DNA from: an uncultured Hyphomicrobiales bacterium
Lineage (GTDB): Bacteria; Pseudomonadota; Alphaproteobacteria; Rhizobiales; Beijerinckiaceae
Direction of reading: 5' to 3'
DNA length: 64,000 nt
NCBI GenBank assembly: GCA_903861645.1
Contig: CAIOVE010000079.1
Coordinates: 16,793-80,792, forward strand
Shown: piece by piece, positions 14,855 through 24,116 of the stretch
Layout: the number at the start of each line of letters is the position of its first letter
Numbering within the stretch: position 1 is the first letter of the stretch
Program-made: the position numbers and the translations under genes
The notes under the pieces: generated by a model
What the model was told of the DNA's origin: nothing
Database searches by the model: none
Seen by the model: only the letters and a program-made list of their open reading frames with translations

Positions 14855-16645
14855 ATGAATGACCTGAGTTTCGATCTTGCCTCGCTGCGCGCGCGCTACG
14901 CGGAGGGTCTCGATCCCGTCGCGGTGGTCGAACTCGTTTACGCGCGTATCGGGGCGGCGGGCGATCCCGGCATTTTCATTTCGCTGCTCCCGCTGGAGAC
15001 GGCGCGCGCCATGGCGCGGGCGCTTGGGCCCTTCGATCCGTCGAAGCCGCTCTGGGGCGCGCCTTTCGCGATCAAGGACAATATCGATTTGGCCGGCCTG
15101 CCGACCACGGCGGCCTGTCCAGCCTTCGCCCATGCACCCGCCGAGAGCGCCGCTTGCGTTCAGGCGCTTGTCGACGCCGGGGCGCTGCCGATTGGCAAGA
15201 CCAATCTCGACCAGTTCGCGACGGGGCTCGTGGGCGTCCGTTCGCCCTATCCTCCACCGAAAAACGCCTTTGATCCGGCCATCGTGCCGGGCGGGTCGAG
15301 CTCCGGCTCGGGCGTCGCCGTCGCGCGCGGACTCGTCAGTTTCGCGCTGGGCACGGATACGGCGGGCTCGGGCCGCGTGCCCGCCGCCTTGAACAACGTG
15401 GTGGGTTTGAAGCCGTCGCTTGGCGCGGTCTCCATTCGTGGCGTCGTTCCCGCCTGCAAGTCGCTCGATTGCGTGTCGATCTTCGCCGGTTGCGTCGCCG
15501 ACGCGTGGGATGTTCTGCGCGCCATGGCGGTAGAGGACGGGCGCGATCCGTTCCAGCGGCCGCTGTCGTTCGCGGACGTGGGCGCGGCGCCGCCGGCCCT
15601 CAAGCTTGGCGTTCCCCGCGCCGAGGATCTTGAGTTCTTTGGCGACGACAACGCCGCGGCCGCGTGGCGCGCGGCTCTGGCGGTGCTGAAGGACATGGGC
15701 GCTGCTTTCGTCGAGGTGGACATGCGCCCGCTGCTGGCCGCCGCGAAACTGCTCTACGACGGACCATGGGTGGCCGAGCGGCACGCGGCGCTGCGCGCCT
15801 TTCTCGCCACCAACGCAGCAGACGTGCTGCCGGTGACGCGCGGCATCATCGAGGAAGCAAAGCGCTATTCGGCGACGGACGCCTTTGACGCCGCCTATGA
15901 GATGCGCGGCATCGCGCAATATGCGCGCGCGATTGAACGCACGTATGACATGCTCGTCGTGCCCAGCATTCCCGGCGCGCCGACGGTCGCCGATCTCGAA
16001 CGCGATCCGCTGACGCCCAACGCCCGCCTCGGCCGCTGGACGAATTTCGTCAACCTGCTGGACATGTCGGCGCTCGCCGTGCCCGGTCCCTTCCGGCCCG
16101 ACGGATTTCCCGCGGGCGTGACATTGATCGGTCCACGCGGCGCCGACGCGCGCCTCGCCGCGGTCGGCGATGTTTTCCACGCGCGTTCGGGCGTCGGCAT
16201 GGGCAAGGGCCGGCTCGCGCCGCCATCCTTGCCGCCCGGTTCCACGACGCCAGCGGACTGGATCGAACTCGTGGTCGTCGGCGCGCATCTGTCGGGCATG
16301 GCGCTCAATCGCGAACTGACCGAGCTCGGCGCGCAATTCGCGCGCGCGGTGAAGACCGAGCCTTGTTATCGCTTCCACGCGCTGGCCGGCGGACCGCCGA
16401 AGCGGCCCGGCCTCATCCGTTGCGCGGCGGGCGAGGGCGTCGCCATCGAAACGGAGGTGTGGAGCCTGTCGCCCGCGGCCTTCGGGCGCTTCGTGGCGGG
16501 CATTCCCGCGCCGCTCGGCATTGGCGTCATCGCGCTCGCGGACGGCACGCGCCCCAAGGGCTTCCTCGCGGAGCCCGAGGGTCTTGTTGGCGCGCGCGAC
16601 ATTGGCGCGTTGGGCGGCTGGCGGGCGTTTATCGCGGCCTCGTGA
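14855..16645 (+). CDS. atzF: Allophanate hydrolase AtzF
   Basis: A 596-residue two-domain enzyme. Residues 1 to about 440 are an amidase-signature domain with Lys74 (FAIKDN), Ser148 in the GGSSSGSG loop and nucleophile Ser172 in GTDTAGSGRVPA. From about residue 475 there is a gamma-glutamylcyclotransferase-like C-terminal domain (beginning VVVGAHLSGMALNREL), characteristic of AtzF and DUR1,2-type allophanate hydrolases. The product is ammonia and CO2, by way of an N-carboxylated intermediate. Length and architecture match AtzF closely. It takes the allophanate made by AtzE/AtzG and possibly by the biuret-hydrolase-like proteins. No urea carboxylase gene is nearby, so allophanate must come from biuret-type substrates rather than urea. 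Confidence 0.93.
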   Translation: MNDLSFDLASLRARYAEGLDPVAVVELVYARIGAAGDPGIFISLLPLETARAMARALGPFDPSKPLWGAPFAIKDNIDLAGLPTTAACPAFAHAPAESAACVQALVDAGALPIGKTNLDQFATGLVGVRSPYPPPKNAFDPAIVPGGSSSGSGVAVARGLVSFALGTDTAGSGRVPAALNNVVGLKPSLGAVSIRGVVPACKSLDCVSIFAGCVADAWDVLRAMAVEDGRDPFQRPLSFADVGAAPPALKLGVPRAEDLEFFGDDNAAAAWRAALAVLKDMGAAFVEVDMRPLLAAAKLLYDGPWVAERHAALRAFLATNAADVLPVTRGIIEEAKRYSATDAFDAAYEMRGIAQYARAIERTYDMLVVPSIPGAPTVADLERDPLTPNARLGRWTNFVNLLDMSALAVPGPFRPDGFPAGVTLIGPRGADARLAAVGDVFHARSGVGMGKGRLAPPSLPPGSTTPADWIELVVVGAHLSGMALNRELTELGAQFARAVKTEPCYRFHALAGGPPKRPGLIRCAAGEGVAIETEVWSLSPAAFGRFVAGIPAPLGIGVIALADGTRPKGFLAEPEGLVGARDIGALGGWRAFIAAS

Positions 16646-16648
16646 GGG

Positions 16649-17062
16649 TCAGGCGACCTTGCGCCATTTCAGCGCGCGGCGCGTGACCTTGCCGTGCAGG
16701 AAGTCCGCCGAGACGGGCGGACGCAATGTCAGCGTATCCGCCTCGAAGGTGAAGTGCCTGATCTGGCGCGTGCCGTTCCACTGATGGCGGGCGGCGATGT
16801 CGATGTCGTGATAGACCTTGTCGCCGTCGAGGCTCCATTTGGCCGCGTAACAGGTGATGACGGGCTCGGGGGCGCCCGGTTCGACGCGCGAGATGACCAC
16901 GCTCATGCGGCCATCGGGCTGGTAGCTGATGTAACCGGTGTTGCGCACGCCGACATCGAGCTTGTCGCCGGTCGCGGCGTCCTCGCGCTCCACGCCGACA
17001 AGGCTCCAGGTGCCCAGAAATCTCGCGTCGAGGCCCGGTTTCAATTCAGACGAGCGGTCCAT
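16649..17062 (-). CDS. Lipocalin-like domain protein
   Basis: A 137-residue protein of the lipocalin-like type (Lipocalin_5 family). It begins its fold with RFLGTWSLVGVER near residues 14-26 and continues through GYISYQPDGRMSVVISR, the usual pattern for small bacterial proteins often found beside catabolic enzymes. No catalytic residues can be named, and a binding or isomerase role is possible. GGGAGG 7 bases upstream of the ATG at 17062 fixes the start. It lies downstream of the antiporter on the same strand and ends four bases from the convergent atzF stop. Confidence 0.75.
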   Translation of the reverse strand: MDRSSELKPGLDARFLGTWSLVGVEREDAATGDKLDVGVRNTGYISYQPDGRMSVVISRVEPGAPEPVITCYAAKWSLDGDKVYHDIDIAARHQWNGTRQIRHFTFEADTLTLRPPVSADFLHGKVTRRALKWRKVA

Positions 17063-17121
17063 GTGCAGTCCTCCCTAAAGTGGCGGGAGAATGACGCGAA
17101 CGGGCCGCGCGGGCAATCCAA

Positions 17122-18513
17122 TCACCGAATGAAAATGAACGTCAGCGCCGCGAACAGCGGAATGAGGATGCCGAACGACCAGATCATGTAGCCGAAGAAG
17201 CCGGGCATGCGCACGCCATTGTCGCGGGCGATGGCGTAGACCATGAAATTGGGCGCGTTGCCGATATAGGTCAGGGCGCCCATGTAGACGGCGCCCATCG
17301 AGATCGCGGCGAGCGTTCCCCCCAGCGGACCCATAAGGCGCGCCGCGTCGCCGCCCGCCATCTGGAAGAACACCAGATAGGTCGGCGCGTTGTCGAGGAA
17401 GGCCGACAGCAGACCCGTCAGCCAGAAATAGACGATATTGTCGGGCGATCCATCGGCGCGGGTGGCGAGGGACACCAGCGGCGCGAAGGGGCCGGCGGCG
17501 CCCGCGTTCAGCATGGCCATCACCGGGGCGATGCAGACAAAGATCGCCGCGAAGAGCACGGCGACCTCGATCAACGGCGCCCATTCAAAGCCGGTTTCCG
17601 CGCGGGTTCGCCTGTCGGTCAATAGCAGCGAGGCGAGGCCCACAAGAACGAGGATGGCGTCACGAACGAGGTTTTGCGTTTCCAGCCCGACGCCGAGAAT
17701 CGTCATGCCCGAGCCCGGCTTCCAGACGCCGCTCATGGCGATGGCCGCGACGGCGATAGCGAGCAGGGCGAGATTGATCTTGCCCTCCACCGCGAAGGCT
17801 TCGCGCGACATCGCCTCGCGCGTTTCGCGCGCCGCGCGCCATGAATCGATGGCGAAAAACAGCGCGAGCAACAGTCCGGCGGACAGAAGGGTTGGCGCGA
17901 ACAAGTGTTGCGTGGTCCAGAAGAAATCAACGCCGCGCAGAAAGCCCAGAAACAGCGGCGGATCGCCAAGTGGCGACAGGGCGCCGCCCATGTTGCCGAC
18001 GAGGAAGATGAAGAAAACCGCCACATGCGCGGCGTTCGCGCGATCCGCGTTGGCGCGCAGCAGCGGGCGAATGAGGATCATCGCCGCGCCCGTGGTGCCG
18101 ATGACGCTCGCCATCGCGGCGCCCAGCGCGAGGATGAGCGTGTTCGACAGCGGCGTTCCCGTGGCGCCGCCGCGAATGTTGAGGCCTCCCGCCGCGGTGA
18201 ACAGCGCGAACAGCATGACGATGAAGGGGCCGTATTCGAGCGCGAGGGCGTGAAACAGCACTTCCGCCGCGCCATGGCCGCCCAACGTGGCGAACAATGG
18301 AACGATCGCGGTCGCGGCCCAGAGAGCGGCGGCCTTTTCATAGTGCGGATGCCACCAGTGCGCGGCGAGCAGTGGTCCCAGCGCGATGGACAGAAGAATG
18401 CCGGCGAAGGGCGCCGCCCACCAGAGCGACATATGCGCGCCGTCGAGACCATCGGACGCGAGGGCGGGCGTGGCCGTCGCCAGAAGCGCGGCCAGATAGG
18501 CGAGCCGTTGCAT
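17122..18513 (-). CDS. Sodium:proton antiporter of the CitMHS/NhaD-like superfamily
   Basis: A 463-residue polytopic membrane protein with about twelve hydrophobic segments and an N-terminal signal-like stretch (LAYLAALLATATPALAS). It has two internally related halves typical of the ion-transporter superfamily. Conserved half-site motifs include GTTGAAMILIRPLLRAN near residue 137 and LGDPPLFLGFLRG near 182 in the first half, and LDNAPTYLVFFQM in the second. This group is generally annotated as putative Na+/H+ antiporters. It starts two bases after the polA stop on the same strand, so the two are probably co-transcribed. Ion specificity cannot be read from the sequence. Confidence 0.82.
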   Translation of the reverse strand: MQRLAYLAALLATATPALASDGLDGAHMSLWWAAPFAGILLSIALGPLLAAHWWHPHYEKAAALWAATAIVPLFATLGGHGAAEVLFHALALEYGPFIVMLFALFTAAGGLNIRGGATGTPLSNTLILALGAAMASVIGTTGAAMILIRPLLRANADRANAAHVAVFFIFLVGNMGGALSPLGDPPLFLGFLRGVDFFWTTQHLFAPTLLSAGLLLALFFAIDSWRAARETREAMSREAFAVEGKINLALLAIAVAAIAMSGVWKPGSGMTILGVGLETQNLVRDAILVLVGLASLLLTDRRTRAETGFEWAPLIEVAVLFAAIFVCIAPVMAMLNAGAAGPFAPLVSLATRADGSPDNIVYFWLTGLLSAFLDNAPTYLVFFQMAGGDAARLMGPLGGTLAAISMGAVYMGALTYIGNAPNFMVYAIARDNGVRMPGFFGYMIWSFGILIPLFAALTFIFIR

Positions 18514-18515
18514 GT

Positions 18516-21503
18516 CTAGTGAGCCTCGTCCCAGTTATGCGCGGCGCGCGCGTCGACCTTCAGCGGCGTCTTCAGCATGACCGCCGGATGTGGCGCGTCG
18601 ACCATGATCTCGCGCACGACGGCGATGGTCGCGTCGATCTCGTTTTCCGGAACCTCGAACACCAGTTCGTCATGCACCTGCAACAGCATTTGCGCGCCGA
18701 GCCGCGCGCGGGCGAGCGCGTCGTCCATGCGGATCATCGCGCGGCGGATGACGTCGGCGGCCGAGCCCTGAATGGGCGCGTTGATCGCCGCGCGCTCGTT
18801 GAAGGCGCGCTCGGAGGGATTGGACGCGGTGATGCGGGGATAATGACATTTACGCCCGAAGATGGTCGTCACATAGCCGTTCTCGCGACAGGCCTTCTTG
18901 GTCGCGTCCATGTAGTCGCGTATGCCGGGAAAGCGCTCGAAATATTTCTTGATGTAGGCGCCGGCCTCCTCGCGCGGAATGCCAAGCTGGTTGGCGAGGC
19001 CGAAGGCCGAAATGCCGTAGATGATGCCGAAGTTGATCGCCTTGGCGCGGCGGCGCACCTCCGACGGCATGTCCTTGATCGGCACGCCGAACATTTCCGA
19101 CGCGGTCATGGCGTGAATGTCGAGGTCGTCGTCGAAGGCTTTTTTCAACTGCGGAATATCGGCGATATGCGCGAGGATGCGCAGCTCGATCTGCGAGTAG
19201 TCGGCCGACAGCAGCTTGTGGCCGGGCGTGGCGACGAAGGCCGTCCTGATCTTGCGGCCTTCCTCGTTGCGCACGGGGATGTTTTGCAGGTTCGGCTCCG
19301 ACGACGACAGGCGACCGGTCGTTGTCGCCGCCAGCGCGAAACTCGTGTGCACGCGCTTCGTGTTCGGGTTGACGTAGTTCGGCAGCGCGTCGGTGTAGGT
19401 CGATTTGAGCTTCTGCAACTGGCGCCAGTCGAGAATGCGCGCGGGCAGTTCGTGACCCTGTTCGGCGAGGTCGTCGAGCACGCTCGCCGACGTCGACCAC
19501 GCGCCCGTCGCGGTCTTCTTGCCGCCGGGCAGGCCCATCTTGCCAAACAGGATGTCGCCGAGTTGCTTGGGCGATCCCAGATTGAAGGTCTCGCCGGCGA
19601 GCGCGTGAATCTCGTGTTCGAGGCGGGCCATGGATTGCGCGAATTCCCCCGACAGGCGCGAGAGTATTCTGGCGTCGATGGCGATGCCGCGACGCTCCAT
19701 GGCGCCGAGCACGTCGGGCATGGCGCGTTCGAGGGTTTCGTAAACCGTTGTCATGCGCTCGGCGGCGAGACGCGGCTTCAACAGGCGCCAAAGGCGCAGG
19801 GTCACATCGGCGTCCTCCGCCGAATATTCGCTCGCCTTGTCGATGGGCACGCGCGCGAAGCCGATGAAGGTCTTGCCCGAGCCCGCCACCTCCGAGAAGG
19901 AAATGGGCTTGTGGCCGAGATGTTTCTCGGCGAGCTCATCCATGCCGTGGTTGTTGCGACCGGCGTCGAGCACGTAGGAAATCAGCATGGTGTCGTCGAC
20001 TGGCGCCACGTGGATGCCGTGCTGGCGGAACACCAGCCAGTCGAACTTCATGTTCTGCGCGACCTTCAGGACGTCGGGCGCTTCCAGCAGGGGTTTCAGG
20101 CGCGCGAGCACGTCCGCTTCGCGCAACTGGCCGGGGAGCGGCCCCTCGGCGAACAGGCCCGCGGCGTCGCCGACATGGCCGATCGGGATGTAGCAGGCCT
20201 TGCCCGGCGCGACAGCCATGGCGACGCCGATGAGATCGGCGGTCATCGCGTCGAGGGAGGATGTTTCCGTGTCGACGCAGACGACGCCCGCCGCGCGCGC
20301 CGCGGCGATCCAGGCGTCGAGCGATTCAAGCGTCGTGACGGTTTCATAGGCCGAGCGGTCGATCTTGCTCGCCTGCGCTTCCGTGGCGCGTTCGGCGGTC
20401 AGCGTGGCGGGCGTCAGCCCATCGGCGGGCGCGGATGGCGTGTCCGGGCCCTTGACGGCGCTGGCCGCGGCCGGGGCCACGCCAGCCGGCGGATCGATGG
20501 TCTCGCCGTTGCGTCCGCGCCAGCCGCCGGGTCCAACCAGAGCCGGGTCCGGCTCGATCTCGGCGGCGTCGACGCCAAAGACCTCGGCGGCGCGGCGCGT
20601 GATGGTGGAAAATTCCATCGCCTTCAGGAAGGCGACGAGGTCGCTGCCGCGCGGCTCGTGCAGGCCGAGGTCGTCGAGAGGGGTTTCGAGCGGCACGTCG
20701 TCCACCAGCCTGACGAGTTCGCGGGAAACTTTCACGCGCTCGACGTTATCCGGCAGGGTCAGGGCTTCGCGACGCTTGGGTTGCTTGATCTCGCCGGCGC
20801 GGGCCAGCAACGCGTCGAGGTCGCCATATTCCTTGATGAGCAAGGCGGCGGTCTTGACGCCGATGCCGGGCGCGCCCGGCACGTTGTCGGTGGAGTCTCC
20901 CGCGAGCGCCTGCACATCCACGACCCGATTTGGCGGCACGCCGAAATAGTCCTCCACCTCGGCGGGACCGATGCGCCGTTCGTCGCGATCGCCCGAGGCG
21001 GGGTCGTACATGGCGACGCCCGGCCCGAGGAGTTGCATCAGATCCTTGTCGGCGGAAATGATGAGAACATCCGCGCCGCGCTCGCGCGCCTGCTTCGCGT
21101 AAGTGGCGATGAGGTCGTCGGCCTCGTATTTGTCCTGTTCGATGGGGATCAGGCCAAAGGCGCGCGTCGCCGCCCGCATCAGGGGAAACTGCGGGACGAG
21201 GTCTTCCGGGGGCTCGCTTCGGTTGGCCTTGTAAGCGGGATACAGCGCCTTGCGGAAGGAGTTTTCCGACTTGTCGAAGATGATGGCGAGATGGGTCGGC
21301 TTGATGCCCGCCGCGCCGTCGCGCACGAACTGGAACAACTTGGTCGCGAAGATGCGCACGGCGCCGTTGGGCAGCCGGTCGGAACGGTAGTTGTATTTGG
21401 GATCCTGACGGATCGACTGAAAATAGGCGCGGAACACGAAGGACGAGCCGTCGACCAGAAAAACATGGTCGCCGGGTTTCACGGTGCGATGGTCTGAGGT
21501 CAT
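18516..21503 (-). CDS. polA: DNA polymerase I
   Basis: A 995-residue Pol I with three domains. Residues 1 to about 290 are the 5'-3' exonuclease (DGSSFVFRAYFQ at the start, then DNVPGAPGIGVKTAALL). The 3'-5' exonuclease covers about 400-590 with its DxE motif intact (VCVDTETSSLD). The polymerase domain fills the rest, with DYSQIELRILAHI (motif A), the finger helix around RRRAKAINFGIIYGIS (motif B) and QVHDELVFEVP (motif C). Both nuclease activities therefore look retained. The linker between the first two domains is long and rich in Ala and Pro, as in other Alphaproteobacteria, explaining the length. It acts in Okazaki fragment processing and repair. Confidence 0.97.
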   Translation of the reverse strand: MTSDHRTVKPGDHVFLVDGSSFVFRAYFQSIRQDPKYNYRSDRLPNGAVRIFATKLFQFVRDGAAGIKPTHLAIIFDKSENSFRKALYPAYKANRSEPPEDLVPQFPLMRAATRAFGLIPIEQDKYEADDLIATYAKQARERGADVLIISADKDLMQLLGPGVAMYDPASGDRDERRIGPAEVEDYFGVPPNRVVDVQALAGDSTDNVPGAPGIGVKTAALLIKEYGDLDALLARAGEIKQPKRREALTLPDNVERVKVSRELVRLVDDVPLETPLDDLGLHEPRGSDLVAFLKAMEFSTITRRAAEVFGVDAAEIEPDPALVGPGGWRGRNGETIDPPAGVAPAAASAVKGPDTPSAPADGLTPATLTAERATEAQASKIDRSAYETVTTLESLDAWIAAARAAGVVCVDTETSSLDAMTADLIGVAMAVAPGKACYIPIGHVGDAAGLFAEGPLPGQLREADVLARLKPLLEAPDVLKVAQNMKFDWLVFRQHGIHVAPVDDTMLISYVLDAGRNNHGMDELAEKHLGHKPISFSEVAGSGKTFIGFARVPIDKASEYSAEDADVTLRLWRLLKPRLAAERMTTVYETLERAMPDVLGAMERRGIAIDARILSRLSGEFAQSMARLEHEIHALAGETFNLGSPKQLGDILFGKMGLPGGKKTATGAWSTSASVLDDLAEQGHELPARILDWRQLQKLKSTYTDALPNYVNPNTKRVHTSFALAATTTGRLSSSEPNLQNIPVRNEEGRKIRTAFVATPGHKLLSADYSQIELRILAHIADIPQLKKAFDDDLDIHAMTASEMFGVPIKDMPSEVRRRAKAINFGIIYGISAFGLANQLGIPREEAGAYIKKYFERFPGIRDYMDATKKACRENGYVTTIFGRKCHYPRITASNPSERAFNERAAINAPIQGSAADVIRRAMIRMDDALARARLGAQMLLQVHDELVFEVPENEIDATIAVVREIMVDAPHPAVMLKTPLKVDARAAHNWDEAH

Positions 21504-21576
21504 GGGTCCGCGCTTTGAAGCCTTGGGACCCCGATCTTAGAGAAAGCCGCCGCGCGGCGCCATGGCGGCGCCGGTC

Positions 21577-23133
21577 TCAACCCGCGCCGAAGGCCACATT
21601 CGCCGCGGGCGCGCGCGGCGCGCGTGGGCGGTTGAACCACAGCATGGCCGCGACGATGAACACGGGCAGGATCGCGGCGGGGCTGCGGAGCACGGTCGCC
21701 ACCATGACGACGGCCCAGCAGAGCGACATCATGTGCTCCATGAGGCCGACGATCTTGGATTGCGAATGGCGGCGCATGAGTTGGGCGCGCTTGCCGGGCA
21801 TCGGGTGCCACAGATTGAGCAACGCGGTCGATCCGGCCGCGGCGCAGGCGATCAACGCCGTCAGGGCGGCGTCCACCGGCGCGATCAGGGCTAAACCAAT
21901 GAGTGGTCCCGCCAGCAGCAGCGCGAGCGGCGCGAAGACCGCCTCGATCTTGCCGCGCTCGACGCGCGCGCGCGGCACGGGCGCCGTGGCGATGAATTCG
22001 GGCGCGTCCTCGCTGGACACCGCGAGCCAGGCGAGCGAGGCGGAAATCTGCGACGCGATGACCACGATGAAGGGCGAGGCGGCGAGGGCGGGCGATCCGC
22101 CGCCCACCTGACTGCGCCAGATGACCACGCTGATGGGCAGGGTGTAGATCACCTGCAGGAGCATCTGCGAGGCGAGCCAGGGATCGCGCGCCAGCAGACG
22201 CCATTCCTTCATGCGCAGGGCGACGCCCACGCCGGCGCGGAACCGTCGGTCGCGTCGGGATCGGGCCGGGGCCGACGTCGCGGCGGCGCCCGCGGAACGC
22301 ACGGCGCTCGCCATGAAATTCGGGCCGAGGCCGATGGCGACCAGCGCGAAAGCCACGATGGCGGTGGCGCACCAGATGGCGAGATCGCCGCCGTCGCCCA
22401 TGGCGGCGCGCACGGGCAGCCAAAGGGGCCCGCCGGGATCGAACAGCCCGCCGGGCGCCGGATTGTCGAAGGCGGCCATGATGGAGTCGCGCATATGCTC
22501 GGGCAATACGTTGACGATCTGACCCCCCAGCACGAAGGCCGAGGCGATGAAGGTCGCGACAATCTGGGCGGCGAAGCGGGTTCTGCGCGGCCCCATCAGC
22601 CTGAACAGGAGGACCGTCAAGGTCAGGCCAATGGCCGAGGCGATGAGCCCCGAGGCCAGCATCGCCGGATAGATCGCCAGCCAATGGGCGCCGCCGAGCA
22701 GGGCGTTCATGTTGGCGATCGGAAACAGGAAAATCCCGACCGAGGCGATGGCCTCGATGGCGACGGCGAGCGCCCGGGCGGCCACGACGACGCGGGCCGA
22801 GACCGGCGAGGCGAGCAACAAATCGAGATCGCCGCGCGAATAGAGCGCGCGCGTGGAACTCATCAGCGCCTGCGAAATCAACCAGGGCAGGACGAACAGC
22901 GCCGCGCAGGCGAGCAGCGGGTAGTAATAGCGGGCCGAGTGGGCGTCGGCGCGGGCGTTGACGAACCACGCGGCCAGCGGCCAGACAAGCAGATGGATCG
23001 CCGCCAGCGCGACAAGGACGATGGCGGCGATGGTCAGGGGGCCGCGTCGCCCGAACATGGCGCGCATGCGCAGGAAGCTCAGCCTGAGGTCGTGATGGAC
23101 GAGCCAGGGGAGGGAGCCGGGGCGACCGATCAC
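21577..23133 (-). CDS. ABC exporter permease subunit
   Basis: A 518-residue membrane protein with around twelve hydrophobic segments in two clusters (first near residues 30-60, last near 440-500). A central hydrophilic loop near 270-310 is rich in Ala and Arg. It starts with GTG at 23133, whose bases overlap the stop of the ATP-binding protein (GTGA), showing translational coupling. Pairing with a CcmA-like ATPase and the membrane layout indicate an ABC-2 type exporter. The substrate is not evident. polA lies 73 bases downstream on the same strand. Confidence 0.78.
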   Translation of the reverse strand: MIGRPGSLPWLVHHDLRLSFLRMRAMFGRRGPLTIAAIVLVALAAIHLLVWPLAAWFVNARADAHSARYYYPLLACAALFVLPWLISQALMSSTRALYSRGDLDLLLASPVSARVVVAARALAVAIEAIASVGIFLFPIANMNALLGGAHWLAIYPAMLASGLIASAIGLTLTVLLFRLMGPRRTRFAAQIVATFIASAFVLGGQIVNVLPEHMRDSIMAAFDNPAPGGLFDPGGPLWLPVRAAMGDGGDLAIWCATAIVAFALVAIGLGPNFMASAVRSAGAAATSAPARSRRDRRFRAGVGVALRMKEWRLLARDPWLASQMLLQVIYTLPISVVIWRSQVGGGSPALAASPFIVVIASQISASLAWLAVSSEDAPEFIATAPVPRARVERGKIEAVFAPLALLLAGPLIGLALIAPVDAALTALIACAAAGSTALLNLWHPMPGKRAQLMRRHSQSKIVGLMEHMMSLCWAVVMVATVLRSPAAILPVFIVAAMLWFNRPRAPRAPAANVAFGAG

Positions 23134-23927
23134 GCGGCCTTCTCCGTTGGCCGGGTCAGTTCAAGGAAGACATCCTCCAGCGTGGAATGAGCCCCGCCCG
23201 CGGCCGCGCGCAGTTCATCGAGCGTGCCCATGGCCACCAGCCGACCATGATGGATGATGCCGATGCGGTCGGCGAGCCGCTCGGCGACCTCGAGAATATG
23301 GGTCGTCAGGATGATCGACCGACCGGCGCGCGTGCGCTCGACGAGGATGTCCTTGACCAGTCGCGCGGCGGCGGCGTCGAGGCCGGTCAATGGCTCGTCG
23401 AGCATCAGCAGCAGGGGATCATGGATGAGGGCGCCGGCGAGGGCGACCTTCTGCTTCATGCCGCGCGAGAAGCCCTCGCAGCGCTCGTGCCGGTGCTTCC
23501 ACAGCTCCAGCATCTCCAGCAGTTCGTTGGCGCGGGCGCGGGCGGTTTCGGGCTCGACGCCCCACAGGCCCGCGACGAATTCCAGATATTCCAGCGGGTC
23601 GAGCTTGTCGTAAAGCATGGGCTCGTCCGGCAGCCAGGCGGTGATGCGCTTGGCGTCGATGGACTGGCGGCGCGCGTCGACGCCGAAGATGGAAATCTCG
23701 CCGGAGTCGGCGGGCAGAAGCCCGGCGATCATCCGCAGGGTGGTCGTCTTGCCGGCGCCATTGGGGCCGAGCAGGGCGAAAAATTCGCCAGCGCGGACGC
23801 CGAGGTCCAGCCCGTTCACCGCGACGGAACCGCCAAACGTCTTGCGCAGGGCGCGAAGTTCGAGCGCGGGCGTTTCGGCCCCTGGGTTCGTGGGAGATAA
23901 GATCACGCCGGTCGTCCTGTTCGCCAT
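23130..23927 (-). CDS. ABC exporter ATP-binding protein
   Basis: A 265-residue ATPase with Walker A GPNGAGKTTT, an ABC signature of the form FSRGMKQK, Walker B LLLMLDEPLTGLD and the switch His in TTHILEVAE. The degenerate SRGMKQ signature is common in ABC-2 exporter ATPases of the CcmA type. The ATG at 23927 (MANRTTG) is preferred over a TTG at 23993. Its stop overlaps the GTG of the permease at 23130-23133. Together they form a two-gene exporter of unknown substrate placed ahead of polA. Confidence 0.88.
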   Translation of the reverse strand: MANRTTGVILSPTNPGAETPALELRALRKTFGGSVAVNGLDLGVRAGEFFALLGPNGAGKTTTLRMIAGLLPADSGEISIFGVDARRQSIDAKRITAWLPDEPMLYDKLDPLEYLEFVAGLWGVEPETARARANELLEMLELWKHRHERCEGFSRGMKQKVALAGALIHDPLLLMLDEPLTGLDAAAARLVKDILVERTRAGRSIILTTHILEVAERLADRIGIIHHGRLVAMGTLDELRAAAGGAHSTLEDVFLELTRPTEKAA

Positions 23928-24116
23928 GGCCGCGGTGCCAAGCGCACCATGGCAGGGGCGAATTGCGGAGCCCTTAATCCCTAGGCTTTCCAAACTCCTA
24001 ACTTTGTCGCTCGCAAGCCGGGCATCGGGCGCGACATCCGGGTTTCACCGGCGCGCGGAAGTGATAAACGGAGGGCGACGGGCCTACGCCCGAAACTCCA
24101 GTCAGGGAAACGTCCG

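Noticed and set aside
18297..21497. A 1066-codon open frame on the plus strand
   Set aside because: It is antisense to polA, whose domains and motifs are complete. The high G+C at third positions produces long shadow frames; the same holds for long antisense frames at 14144-16378, 38335-40725 and 49005-51236.
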